DNA of 64,000 nucleotides from Thermothelomyces thermophilus ATCC 42464 (lineage: Eukaryota > Ascomycota > Sordariomycetes > Sordariales > Chaetomiaceae). The notes beneath the pieces were generated by a model. The model was not told the DNA's origin and searched no databases. It saw only the letters and a list, made by a program, of their open reading frames with translations. The stretch spans positions 620,001-684,000 of the forward strand of contig NC_016477.1 in assembly GCF_000226095.1 (NCBI RefSeq), read 5' to 3'. Positions 1-13,113 of the stretch are shown piece after piece. The translations under genes were made by a program, and so were the position numbers. The first letter of the stretch is position 1. Each line of letters opens with the position of its first letter.

Positions 1-991
1 CTCCAAACGGGCTGCGTGTCACGCGACCACTTGCCTGTTGCGCATGGCAATACAGGGAGGTTCTGAACAGACCCGAAGCAGGGAGGGAGGGAGCTATCGG
101 GATCGTAATGTTGAAATTTAGTTGCTAGGTAATAAACGATTTCTTAGCACACGTCGAAGGCTGGAAAACCAGGACTTAGATTTCATGGCACAATCTGGGT
201 TGGTAATGTAAGGTACGTACCTGAGCATGTACCGACCTACATACAGTACAAACACGGCGCCTTCCAGAAGCTCGCTGGCGTCATAGCGCTTGGGGGTTCT
301 GTGCCCCTCCGCCCCACTACAGTGACCGCCAACCCGGCACTGCGTTGGCCCCTCGGTCCCGCCATTTTGCTTAGTGTACTATGTACGGATTAGTATCAGT
401 CGACCCTTGTGGCCTCGCCCAGATCGTCCCCTTCCACCCTCCGCCTTTCTAGTGTATGTACACTATGCGTGTATTGTACACTACTTACAAGACTAACTAC
501 TCCGTACTGCGTCTATCCATGGCTCCGGCTGCCGGGTCGGATGCTTGGCTGGCCCATTGAGGCGGGCGGCAGTCGATTGCCGATTTGTCTTCACACACAC
601 CATTTTCTCTCCACGTGGAACATGCAGAAAAAAATAACATCCCGGGGGCTCCTAGTCTCGGTCCCTGCGCATCCATCCTGTCCCTTGCGCCGAAGCTGCT
701 TAACAACCTTGATCCGGTTTGCCACTGCGCCAATGCTCCTCTGCTCGGGCCACCAGATCGAACTAACTCCACTGCAAGCCCCCGACATCTTCACACCAGA
801 CCGTTCAGGCACCGACGTTTGCAGACACTCACCGGGTTTGCAGATACTCACCGGCGCAAGTTCTCCGGCCAGTTGCAGACGCTGCTCGAGTAGAGCTCCT
901 CTCCGCCATCAAGACGGCAGGCAAACCCGGCCAACTGTCAACGCGTGCTAGCATTGGGTCCGAGTTCTGACGGTTTCAAACCTAACTAACC
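1..991. other. Upstream spacer of the Vip1 gene
   Basis: No gene is supported here. The stretch carries short repeats of the kind found in the other spacers (a GTACGGATT-type motif near 381 and TACTCCGTACT near 500) and should include the promoter and 5' leader of the inositol-phosphate kinase that starts at 992. An open frame at 409-951 begins with GTG, overlaps other open frames and has no recognisable domain, so it was not called. Confidence 0.5.
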
Positions 992-3900
992 ATGGGCTCG
1001 ACCGATGTGAACGCTGGCAATGCCACGTTGCCGCCTTCCGAGCCGCAGGTCAATGTAGAGCAAGCGACAACCTCGATCGGTGCCGCCCCACCGGCAGCAA
1101 CACCAGCAGCACCAGCACTGGCAGCAGGAGGAGCAGGACCAGGAGGAGGAGAAAGAGAAGAAAGACCCATGGGTTCCGAGCCTAGGTCCCAACCCCAGCA
1201 GCAGCACGGTTCCCACTCCCTTAGTCCTCCTTCCTCTTCTCTTTCCGCCCACAAATCCGAGCAGTCTGAGCCCGACATCACCGAGGCTCACACAGAAAGA
1301 GCGGATGCGTCAGTTGCTCCGCCCGCTCCACCGCCCAGAGAAGACTCGACAGAGAGGGTCACCGTGGCAGAAGCCGGCAGTTCCCAAAATCAGTCGCGAG
1401 GAAATGCGGTCCCACCCTCTTCGCTCCGGGACTTCGCCGCCACCACCGCAGTGACTGATCCCGACGACCCAGACACACCCCGCCTGCAAGCGAACACAGC
1501 CGCCGAAGCAGCTCCGTCCCGCAGTCTTCCCGATCCCGCCCTGCGTAGCGCCCGCACCTCCATGTCCGAGGGTCCCGTCAGTAATCGGATGAGCGTCAGC
1601 TCTCTGTACAGCTTGGCCTCGGCTCGCGGCATCCCCAGCTCAGCGGCTTCGGTCAACGGAAGCGAAAATGGCAGCCTTAGCGGCTCCTCAGTTCACCGAT
1701 CGGCTTCCGGCATCCTAGCCTCGGGCGGAGGATCCAAACATCATACTACTGCGGCGCAGGCCGAACCCGGAGTGTCCAACATGACCGTAACTACGGGCGG
1801 CGAGGGGTCTCGGGGAGCTCACCAACTCGCCCCACGCGAATCGCCCGCGCAGGCGCAGAATCCGAGCGAGGCGTCCAAGAAGCCCCAGCAGACCGGCACT
1901 GCCCCCACACCACGTTCTCAGCCCACCAGGTCTAGGAGTCGTGCAAATCGCAGGTTCAGCGGGAGTACTGGCGCCAGCAGTCACCAGAGCCCCAGCGGGG
2001 ACCGCGTCGTGTCGCACCGACCGGAGAAGGAGGAACACAAGCCTGCTCCGTTGGGCGTCATCGGCGTGTGCGCCCTGGACGTAAAGGCGAGAAGCAAGCC
2101 GAGCAGAAACATCCTGAGCCGGCTAATTCAGAATCGCGAGTTTGATGTCTGTGTCTTTGGGGACAAAGTTATCCTTGACGAGGGTAAGTTTCAGTTTTCC
2201 GCTCGTTTCCTATCCTCGGACAGGCTGACTGGTAGGTAACAAAACAAAACAGAGGTTGAGAACTGGCCTATCTGGTAAGCATCCCCCAGCCGGTTCGTGT
2301 TGTTCGTGTTGCTTGTGCTAAAACAGCTAGCTAGCGACTACCTCATATCCTTCTATTCGGATGGATTTCCCCTCGACAAAGCCATTGCGTACGTCAAGGC
2401 CCGCAAGCCTTTCTGCGTAAACGACGTGCCCATGCAAAAGATCCTCTGGGACCGCCGCCTGTGCCTGCGTCTGCTCGACCGCATCGGCGTTCCCACCCCC
2501 CAGCGCATCGAGGTAAACCGAGACGGCGGACCGGCGCTGCTGACACCCGACATCTGCAAGTACATCCGGGAGGTCAGCGGCATCACCTTTGACCCTTCCG
2601 ATTCGGAAGCAGAGAGGATAAGGTCTGCGAGCCCGCGGAAAGTGGAGTTGCTTGACGGCGGCGATATCCTTTCCGTCGACGGCACCTTGATCAAGAAGCC
2701 CTTCGTCGAGAAGCCGACCAGCGGCGAGGATCACAACATCATCATCTATTTTCCCTCGTCCGCCGGCGGTGGCGCTCGGAAGCTGTTTCGCAAGATAGGC
2801 AACAAGAGCAGCGAATATGTCGAGAATCTCAACGTGCCCCGAGCCATCACCCAACCAAACGACAGCTTCATCTATGAGCGTTTCATGCAAGTGGACAATG
2901 CCGAGGACGTCAAAGCCTACACGGTAGGTCCGACCTACTGCCACGCCGAAACGCGTAAGTCACCCGTCGTGGATGGCGTCGTTCGCCGCAACACCCACGG
3001 GAAGGAGGTGCGCTACGTCACGGCGCTGAGCAGCGAGGAGAAGGAGATTGCCAGCAAGATCAGTACCGCCTTTGGCCAACGCGTCTGCGGCTTCGACCTC
3101 CTGCGTGCCGGTGGCAAGAGCTACGTTATTGATGTCAACGGATGGAGTTTCGTCAAGGACAACGATGACTATTACGACCACTGCGCCAGCATTCTGAGGG
3201 AGATTTTCATCAAGGAGAAGCAGCGCAGGGATGGACGGACCCCGCCCATGCCCTCGCCCGTGATCTTCGACCCCGATGCCATGTCGGCTCGCGCGGGCCA
3301 TGTCAATAAGGAAAGAGAGCAGGCCTCTTCGCAGGGCCGCCCGAGCGTGGAGAGGTCAGCTCGCGAGTCTCTTGTCGAACAGCTTCCCCCGGCCAAGGCA
3401 GAGTCCAAGCACAACGGCATGCCGGCTAGTCCGCTAGCCAGTCAGCTATCAGGGTCCTCGCAGGACGGCGTCGCGACCACTGTCCCAGGCGCCGCATCCG
3501 CTGCGACGTCCGTCGTTCCCGAGGCCATGGCTCAGGACGAGCAGGAACCGCCGCCGCCGCCGCCTCCGAAGCCCAGCTGGAAGCTCAAGGGCGTGGTGTC
3601 GGTCATCCGTCACGCCGACCGTACCCCCAAGCAGAAATACAAGTTCACCTTCCACACGGCTCCCTTTATCGAGCTGCTCAGGGGTCACCAAGAAGAGGTT
3701 CTTCTCATTGGCGAACCCGCGCTGGCAAGCGTGCTTGACGCAGTGGACGCAGCCATGAAGGCCGGTATCGAGGACCCTGCCAAGCTCAAAGCTTTGCGCA
3801 ATGTCCTGATCAAAAAGGGCAGCTGGGCGGGTACCAAAGTGCAAATCAAGCCCATGTTCCGCAAGAAGACGGGTTCAAAGAACGCCAAGTCCTCCAGGGA

Positions 3901-6375
3901 ACAAGACGATGGTGCCGGCAAGGAAGACGAACCGGTGGTCCAGACGGACGAAGATACCGAAAAGAAGGATGGCGGGAAGACGCCTCGCAGGCCGCCCAAG
4001 AGGACCGACTCGCTCTCCGGCGTGACCATGTCCAAGTTCACCGCAGCCGAAGAGAGCCTCGTCCTCGACAAGTTGCAGCTGATTGTCAAGTGGGGCGGCG
4101 AGCCGACGCACTCGGCCCGCTACCAGTCGCAAGAGCTTGGCGAGAACATGCGCGGCGACCTGGGGCTCATGAATCGCGAGGTGCTCGACGAGGTGCACGT
4201 CTTCAGCAGCAGCGAGCGCCGCGTCGTGACCAGCGCGCAGATCTGGGCGGCCAGTTTTCTCAACAAGAAGGACGTGCCCGAGGACTTCATCACCATTAGG
4301 AAGGACCTGCTCGACGACTCTAACGCGGCCAAGGACGAGATGGATAAGGTCAAGAAGAAGCTCAAGGGGCTGCTGCGCAAAGGCAACGAGCGCCCGCCGC
4401 AGTTTGCCTGGCCCGAGAACATGCCGGAGCCGTCCGAGGTGCAGACGCGAGTGGTGCAGCTGATGAATTTCCACCGCAGGGTGATGCACCACAACTATGC
4501 CAAGCTGTACAGCGGCGCCGTGAACTCGCCGAACTCCGTGGCCAACCCTGGCGCGGACAAGAACACCAACGAGTGCGGTTCTTCTGCCGTGTCGGTATCG
4601 TCTCTCGCCTCGGGCCGGATCGTTGTCGCAGGCCAATGCGGTCAGCAGCATCCAGGCACGGTGGTGCTGCGGCGAGGACGCGGAGCTGTTCAAGGAGCGC
4701 TGGGAGAAGCTGTTCGCCGAGTTTTGCGACGGCGAGAAAGTTGACCCGAGCAAGATATCGGAGCTCTACGACACCATGAAGTTCGACGCCCTTCACAATC
4801 GGCAATTCTTGGAGTGGGTGTTCACCCCGCCCAAGAGCATGCTCGAGGAAGAGTACGGCATCTCGCTGAACGGCAAGGAGGGCAAGACGTCGTCCTCTGC
4901 ATCGTCGAGCAACAACAACAACAACAATGCCATCGATCCCGAGGAGAACAACAAAGCCGAGGAGCGATCTACCCAATCGAACGGCGGCTTGAGCGAGAAG
5001 ATTGAAAATTCCGGCCACAAGGCGGTCCGGCGCATCTTCCGCCGCCGATCCTTCCTCAACGGCCTGCGCAACGGCGGGGAGGCGGAGCTACCCGAAAAGT
5101 ACTTCCACCTGCACCGCGGCAACAGCCAAACCAAGGCCAAGACAGACGCACGCTTCGAGCCGCTCCGGGAGCTGTATCAGCTCGCCAAGGTGCTGTTCGA
5201 TTTCATCTGCCCTCAGGAGTACGGCATATCTGATAGCGAGAAGGTAAGTAGCAGCAGGCAGTCTGACTTGGTTGTTGTTGTTGTTGTTTTTTTTTTAAAA
5301 AAAAAGACTGGTCACTCACTCGGTTGTCACGCTCTGTAGCTCGAAATCGGCCTCCTGACATCGCTTCCTTTGCTCAAAGAGATCGTGGAAGACCTCGAGG
5401 ACATGCAGGCGTCGGACGAAGCCAAGTGCTTTATCTACTTCACCAAGGAATCGCACATCTACACGCTGCTAAACTGCATCCTCGAGGGCGGACTCGAGAC
5501 CAAGATCAAGCGGGCCACCATCCCGGAGCTCGATTTCCTCTCCCAGATCTCGTTTGAGCTATACGAGATGCCCGCTAATCCGCCCGCCGGCGAAGATGGC
5601 GCACCCGCGTTCAACTACAGCATCAAGATTACTATTAGTCCCGGATGCCACGTGTTTGACCCGCTCGATGTGCAGCTCGACAGCAGGCATTGCATCGGCT
5701 GCGCCCCCCGCAGGAGCTTGACGGCTCATCATGACTGGAAGGTGGTGATTGAGACGCTCAGGGCTAAGTTCCACCAGTAAGTGCCACCTTAATTATCATG
5801 TCATTTTCTTTTCTTTTCTTTTCTTTTCTTTCCTTCTTTCTTTTCTTTTTTTTTTTACTTAATCGGCCAGCCTAACCTGACGCGCGGCGCGCACGTGCAG
5901 AGTGAAATTGCCCAAGACGTTCCTGGCGGTCAACCTCTCGGACGCGTTCACGTTCCAAGAGCGGCAGCATCAGAGCGAGAACGAGGGGAATGAGGGGGAC
6001 GAGGTGGAGCAAAACGAGGAGGAGCAGAACGAGGAGAACGAGGGGCTCGAAATGAAGCCGGCTGAGCATGGAGGACAGACGCCGGCTGTGTCCGGAGTTG
6101 CGCAGGGCGTTGAGCCGGTCGGCACGACCACCATCAAGGGGGAGGATGTTGCCGGAGGAGGTTCGGCTGCCGACACGCCCACTACCACCACTACCACAGA
6201 CTCGGCGGTCGATACGACCACGGCTGCTGTGATTGCCGATATCATCACGACGTCTAATGCAGCTGCTACGAATATGCCAGATCCGTCGTCCAAGCCAGAG
6301 GGAGAAGGCAAAGGCGAAGACGAAAGCAAAGGCGGAGATCATGGTGGCGACGAAAATTCGGCGCATCAGGCTTGA
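992..6375 (+). CDS. VIP1: Inositol hexakisphosphate / diphosphoinositol pentakisphosphate kinase (Vip1/Asp1/PPIP5K)
   Basis: Bifunctional enzyme that makes and degrades 1-diphospho-inositol phosphates, which signal in phosphate homeostasis and polarised growth. Exons: 992-2183, 2253-2274 (22 nt), 2335-4594, 4632-5243, 5340-5776, 5901-6375, giving about 1665 aa. The first ~350 residues are Ser/Pro/Ala-rich and low complexity. The N-terminal ATP-grasp kinase domain begins near residue 354 ([10 protein letters not shown], then DEEVENWP rebuilt across the microexon, then [16 protein letters not shown]). The histidine-acid-phosphatase-like domain starts near residue 830 ([13 protein letters not shown]) and continues through [20 protein letters not shown] and ESHIYTLLN. 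The C-terminus is a low-complexity Glu/Thr-rich tail. The exon 3/4 junction needs a 37-nt intron (43 nt also keeps frame), which is very short, so a one-base sequence error is possible there. Family call is certain; that junction is not. Confidence 0.95.
5244..5339 (+). repeat. GTT/poly-T/poly-A microsatellite inside a Vip1 intron
   Basis: The 96-nt intron 4 (GTAAGT donor, TGTAG acceptor) contains a GTT run followed by about ten T and about nine A. The next intron (5777-5900) carries a TTTTC-rich run around 5804-5845. Both are simple-sequence expansions confined to introns. Confidence 0.8.
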
Positions 6376-9300
6376 TTTGCGTCTCTCAGATGAAAGGACC
6401 ACGGCCTCGGATCCTAACGCCGACCGGTATGGTCGTGGCCGGTCGCATTAGTGGAGGATGGCGAAGGGTGTGCCACTCCGAGATGGCAACAGGGCCCATC
6501 ATTTTGAGGGAGGTTCATAGGACCTCCTTGTTCTCAGCCGCCAGGGTCGACGTCGGGTGGTCCTGATGAAGCAGATCCCCTGTCGCCTACCAGGAGAAAG
6601 GGGGGGGAGGGTTGTGATGCAGTGCAGTGCGGTTCGGCGCAGCGTGGTGTGGTGTGGTGTGGCCCACATGCGTAGGTTGTACTGCACGAACGGCGCCCGG
6701 GTTCCCACCGCCAGTTTCCCATTTTTCTTGCTCCCCTTTTTCTTTTTTCTGCGCGGAAAGCCTCCCGAGGGCGTTGGCGCACAGGTGGGCATTCCGAAAA
6801 GCCGGGCGACCAGGGTTTTGAGGCGGTCAGGTCAGAGCGTGGGAGGGGATCGTCTTCTTGTACGGATACGGCTCATGAGGAAAACGGGACAGGCAAAGAG
6901 GTGGGGCTAACCGGTGTTGAGTGTTTATCGGCTGGGCTCGGCTATGCGAGAGGTATATCAACGGGGAGGGAGGCAGAAGGGGGGAGAAGAATGGAGGGGC
7001 CAGCGGGACGAATTGTATGGTTTGATTGGGTGGCATAGAGCACAAGTACATACATACATACACTGTAGACTTGATAAACGAGGCTGTGTGTGATAGACCG
7101 GCCGGATGCGCGGGAGGAGACAAGAGATTGAGATGATGCGAGAGAAGAAGAAGAAGAAGGGTTATGGGGTCGCAGCTTGGCGATCTGGCCGAGTTCCGGT
7201 TTCGTGGAAAACCGTTGTTAGACGCGGGACGGGCCTCCGGCGCCGAGACGGGCTTGGTCGAGCCTCGCTGGGCCAGGCCTGGCATGTGCGTCGACGGCCC
7301 TGTCCATGACTTGATGAATGCCGAGTTCGGCGGGTAGCCACTTGTGCATGTAGGGTTTGTATGTAAGTACTGTACTGTACGTATGTACATACATATGTAC
7401 ATACACCCGGGTAGTGTGGTAGCGACGTCTAGTATTGTACATACATACGAAATACACTGCCCTTTCTCAAACGGGACATGTGCATAAATACACACAAAAT
7501 GGTGGACAATGAATACGGATTTGCCTCCCCGGAATCCCTTTCGTTTTGGTGCCAGGAGACAAGCGAGGAAGCGAGCAACTAGTGTAGGGCGGAGGGGAGC
7601 GGCTCGGCTGTACGCTCCGGCTGGGGCGGCTTGTCATAGTGTAAGTCACAATCCCCTGTCTGTCACTCTGCAGTTGAGGTAAACCTGAGAGCCAAGAAAC
7701 GGCTCTTCCAATCCCCAGCCGGTAACATCACTACTAGTAGCAATATTCTTCAAACATTGACGGAGTGCTGATGGGACCAAGGTGTGGAGATACTCCTCGC
7801 AGACATCGGCGTAGTCTGGGGAGGTGGGTTATCGGGCCGTGTCGACAAAACTTAATTACCCTCAACCTTGGTGTATCTGACAGGGGTTGGGACAGGCTTC
7901 TCCGTGATTATGTCCTCGGGTCGTTGGGAAGAGGTAGTGTACGAGTAATAACGTGCGCTCGAGAGAAGGGAAAATGATGATGTAACGGGCAAGGGGCCTA
8001 GACATGATCTTCCCCAGGGCTGTAGCGGTCCAAGAAGCCTCTTACACCACATAAGACGACCGACGGGCCGAGCATAGAAATCTGGGATGAAAGGAGGGAT
8101 CGCTGATGATCTGCTGTCGAGCGCACGGTCCTGTCGGCCGAAAGCCGAAATGATCTTGGAAAGTGTGATGCCTAGAGTGCGCACCACCGCTGTCCGGCGC
8201 ATGTAAGTCTGGTATCCTGCCAGGGATGCAACCTCAGCCTCTCGGAAGCGCATCCGGCCCGTCGGGTTTATTAGGCTCAGTGTGTGTATTGAGATGGAAA
8301 TCGAGAAATTGATGTGCTGGCTCGGTACGAGAAATCCTGGGATAATACCCACGAGCGTGTCGAGCACCAGCCTTGTCTAAGACTCAATGAGAAAAAAAAA
8401 AGGCCCAACACAAAATGGCCGGCCTAGAGGTGTGGGGATAATGGGCACTCAGTTCCAGGCCACTTTCTGCCGATTATGGCTATATACACTGAACCGGACC
8501 GTACCATGCATGCATGGGCCTGATCCCAAGGTCGGCAGTAATTAATGGCTGCCGAGTAGGCACACCGTTCATGCGGCTTGTTAGTGCTCGATGTGTCGTC
8601 GGTGGTTCAGCGACCTGGAGAAGATGTTGGTGCCAGGCCCTGTTCGATGATGTCGTTGAACTTGACGCATAGGCCATCATTCTGCATAAGGTCGCTCGAG
8701 GTGGCCGCATGCGCCCAGAACCACGAGAGCGGCGGGGAATGTTACCAATCGGACAGGGCACGGCCGCATCTCGGGCTGCAGCCGGGACGGTGATCCGCCA
8801 CGGGTGCGTCGAAACGAATGAGGCTCGGCGGCGTGACAACTGATGGTTTGCTGACCGTGGCTGTCCGGTGGGGATACCAAACACTCGGCCTCAGAATTGA
8901 ATCTTATTCTCAATGTACTGTGACGGAGATGGTAGAGTGATAAGACGGAGTGGTACGCAGAATCTCAATCACTAGCGCCGAGCTGTTAACAGGGGCATCG
9001 GCATTCCATTGTGCTATTAGAGAGTGAGGGTGTCGTGGTCTAGCGTCGACCCCGTCAACATCAAACCACCGGGTTTCGATCGGCGGCCGTGCCAAGTATC
9101 ATGGAAAGCTCATGGAAGCCGCAAGCCCTTGCTCGTGGCATGCCCCGCTGTAGAACTTCCCTGGAAAGTTCTTTGCCGGGGTTGTTGGCTTGGTCCCGGT
9201 TGCCTGCTGCAAACCGACGACATACACTACTCGGTTCACTAGGATCCAAGTTGGCGTAACGGGGCGAGTAGGGATGTTGGACCCATGCTATCAGTCTTCC

Positions 9301-12300
9301 CATTAGTGTCGGGTGTTGTATGTACATACATACGTGCATGACCCGCATTCAGCTTTACAGGAAGTACCAGTACTAGCGCTGAAACAACCGGTGAACGGGA
9401 ATTCACCCCGGGTGCCTGTTCTGAAGAACTGTCGTTAGCATACTAATAGGCGCAGGGGTGAGCTTATGGAACTCCCGTCACAGAAGAGATGTGCTTGCGT
9501 GTCATGACCAAGGCGCAGCAGCGTGGGGTGAAAGGGTGGGAGGGGCACCTCGTTGTGCGGATGCTGATGGTGATTGCCTGGAGTGAGGAGAAAAATTCAA
9601 ATTATGCCTCCCCTGGTTCTTAAAGCAGGCCCGGTCGGTACTTATGGAAGGTGCTAACCTGAAGATCCGGATGACCGGGAGCAGGAGGCAACGTTAACGT
9701 AGCATGCAGCATGCAGGACCTGAAATAAAGTACCTCCTTCCCTAGGAGAAGGTACTGTACATACACACATAGGTATATATACTATCTTAAGTCCATGTAA
9801 GTTACCAATTAGCAATGTACGGAGGAACGAACATGCTACGAGTTTTTGGAGCACCAACCTTGATGCTTAGAGGGCGCAGTATGTAATCCGTACATACATG
9901 CGCTTCCTCATTCCACTAATCATGGGCAGGAGCACGCCTTTCTAGGCAGCTGCTATGCAGTCGATGCCTACTCGGGAAAAAGGCAGCTCCCATTCAGGTA
10001 CCCAGTCTCTATACTATACACTATTTTTAGTTGGCCAGGCCCGGCCCTGTTCACGCCTCACTACCCCACCCACGCGGGGCCTTTCGTCCCTTCCAAACTC
10101 AATTGCGAATGGGTGCCCAACGCCATTTGCACATCGAACTATATTCCCAGCCCCTACTGTCCTAGCGTATGTGCCTAGGTATCTTTGCATTGCGTATGTG
10201 GAAAGCCAAATCATGCAGGGGCGTACGCAGGAGGGAGGAATGTTCGGTTAGGAGCCAAGAAGCTCACTCTCACATGTCTGGTGTTGCCCGTTGGCCCTGT
10301 ATCCCTCAAAACCATCAGACCCTGCCGGCGGGGCAACGTCATCCTGCTCATGTCAAACCACGGCGACCGCACGGACTGACCTTCAGGCACCTGATGGATG
10401 CCGACACGCACCACGGCATGTTCGTGCAGTACCTCACGACAGTTGCTTGACACCGTGCCGAGAGCAACCCGGAGGACATTTCGAGTACCACACCATGTGT
10501 GGTCTTTACATGTACAGTACTTACCTTGGGTAGATCAGGTCAGAAGCTAAGTCTACAGTAGGTGCACACCTATCCGTACCTATACATGTATGAAGGCACA
10601 TGGCTTACTCATAAGCTCGTCGCCTGTAAATGCGGAATACTAAGGTTGGCATAGTACGGTACACTGCCGGCACTGGCTCTGCCGCGACGTGGCGCCTTTA
10701 ACCCGCCTTGTTCTTCTACCAATCCGGGCAGTCGCGGACGTTTCTCGGCTAAAGCACTGTCCTCCCGGAATAATCCGTACATGCAAGGTACCCGTCGTTG
10801 GCGTTGGACACTCAATGTGCGCTGGCCTCGTGCGACTTGAACTGTGGAGGTTTAAAATAAGGCGGACGCGCCGTGCGTTACTCAACCCCTAGGCAGTGAT
10901 TGTTCCTCGCCCCCCTTGCCCCTCTCCTCGTTGGCACCAAAAGACGGGCCCTACGGCCGAAAGATTGCGAAAGGAAAAGGAAGAGAAAAATTGAGCAAAT
11001 GCAACGTCTTTTCTGCGGGTAGCGTGCTTCTCCTGGGCGCCTCGGGTACTCGTCTCAGAGGTCCCAGCCAATGGCTGCGCGTATAGCGTGTCTCAGTCCG
11101 TGCCTCAGCCAAGTGGAGGGCGCAACGGGAATTATTCTAGGTACAGGTCGCCAACCCTGGCACCACCAAAAGTCAAGTCGGTCAGCCCCTCTGTCGCCCG
11201 ATACGGAGTACCATGTCAGCCAAGGATGACGGCTAAACGGTGCTGCTATATCCGTATCAAGCTCTTATAACCCAATCCAGGCGCGAGAGGGACAAAGAAG
11301 GGGTTGCGACCAAGCTGCAAGGGAGCCGTATCAGGAGACGCCGATGGCCGAGTCGCAAGGCTATCCCGGCCAGCAGTGCTGTCATATCTTTTCCCGCATC
11401 CGGCACTGCGCTGCTGGTAGTCGCACAGTCACTGGCTGGATGAAAGCTCGAGGCTGTTTGTTGGTTGCCGTCGACCAAGGCAGGGGGTTCGCTCCAAGAC
11501 TACGCGTGCTGGACTTGGGCAAATAGAGATTTCTTTGCGCTCATTTCCCTTTAGTCGTTTTAAGGTTTTATTTTTTCCTTAATTTCTTTTTTCTTCCTTT
11601 TTTTTCCCCCTTTTGCTGCGAGACAGCACCCAACGTGCCTTAGGTGCTGTAGAATTATTGCATCATTGATTCTTGCCCAAGTGCATGTATGTATGTATGT
11701 ACACACATATGTACAGCGTGGTCCATTTAAACCCCGTCCAGACGCAGTACGGAGTACATACAAAAGGTATGCGCATACAGGACGGAGTACAAAATAACGA
11801 GGTACGTACGCAATGTACTCTGAAAGACAAGCAGGAAGCGGATTTCGGGGTCTCCATGAGCCTTGCTCCCTGTTCCCTGGCCAGCTATGTGTACGCTAAT
11901 CACCGTTCTTAGGATTTTGCTCTGACCCGACCCACCTTGTTTCTTTGAACGTTCGACCCACGGACAGCGCCTGAGCCACCACCAGGGCAGGGCTGGATTG
12001 GATTGCGTACCAAGTAGGCCCGTGAAGCATCCCGAAATCAGGAAGCGAAAACAGAAGCAGGCGGATCCCTCTGCTCACCGGCTCCCTTTTTCGAACCCAT
12101 GCCCGATTTCGGGATCATCCTTTGTCGGCAGACGGAAGCCCCTCCGGTGACGCATATTGCCCGCTCCAAGGTTGTATACTTGTCTCTGGGTCACTCTCGG
12201 GGAAGGCCACGCCATGAAAGCCTGCCCTGTGTGTAGGTATGTATGTACATACATGTCTAACTCCAGGGTAGTGTAAGTTTAGTTATCCGGCCGATCCACG

Positions 12301-13113
12301 AGTCGTCGAGCCGTTTGCCCGTGCTCCCGGGAGGAGCCTCCACCTGCGATTCAAAAGGCCGCCTGCGTCAACGGCTTCCATCTCGTTTGGGTCTGCAACT
12401 TCTCTCATACAGCTTCAGTCTCTTGCCTACACGGTACATACATACTACACTACAATCAGACTCCCGCTGCAGACCTACGTTAGACAAACGACGCCCCCCT
12501 CCTTCGACAACACATTCGCCCTCCCGTCTGCTCGACCGTCACCCACCAACGGTACCAACGGTCGTCTTCTAACATTGGATCTTCCCGCCTCCAGGAGGGT
12601 ACCTCGGCTCTATTTAAGCACCCTCGGTTCACCCTCATCGCGGCCTAGGCTCTGGAAGCAGCCGCATACTTACCGACCTGCCCTACTCGGCTTTACCAGC
12701 TCGGCGCCCTTCCACGTTCCGTGACCCAGGTCGCAAAGAAAGCATTACCGTCATCGAGGCGTGAGTGCGCCATCACTCCGCCGTCCGTTTTGGGGTCGGC
12801 ACTAACACCACCTGAGAAGCAGCGAGGGGCATTCCCACTCCTTTCCTCTTTTGAGAGGCGCGCCTGCAGCACACACCTCGCAACCCCCCTCAAAAAAGTT
12901 AGGGTATCCCTGGCTTGGCTGGGTTCACACCATACCCGAGGGCAGCTACTCTTCGGAGTTACCCATCTTGCCCTACTACGTACCTGACCGACTACTAGTA
13001 CCAGGTACGGTAGTCCTCTTCTTGGGTAGATACCTCACCCACATCCGGTTCGGTGATCCCACCACCTCGACAACCGACGGCCGAGGCGGAGCACAGCGCA
13101 ATCGGAAAACAAG
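6376..13113. other. Gene-poor repeat-rich spacer (about 6.7 kb)
   Basis: No protein gene is convincing. Open frames here are short, overlap on both strands and show no family signature. The stretch holds many copies of GTATGTAC/GTACATAC tetranucleotide motifs (near 7041, 7358-7412, 7436, 9318, 9755, 9885, 11690, 12240), TCCGTAC motifs, and a TGCAGTGCAG/GTGTGGTGTGG run at 6618-6662. The final ~800 bases include a TATTTAA element at 12611-12617 and C/T-rich leader-like sequence leading to the small gene at 13114. Confidence 0.5.
12611..12617 (+). promoter_or_regulatory. TATA-like element upstream of the small Cys-rich gene
   Basis: TATTTAA, about 500 bases before the ATG at 13114, followed by C/T-rich leader-like sequence. 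It is a plausible core promoter for the small gene, but the match is short and could be chance. Confidence 0.3.

Noticed and set aside
409-951. 180-codon open frame before Vip1
   Set aside because: It begins with GTG, overlaps open frames on the other strand, has no domain signature, and lies in the expected leader/promoter of Vip1.
6827-7495. 222-codon minus-strand open frame
   Set aside because: Composition is dominated by translated GTATGTAC-type repeats and low-complexity Ser/Pro/Leu; no family resemblance.
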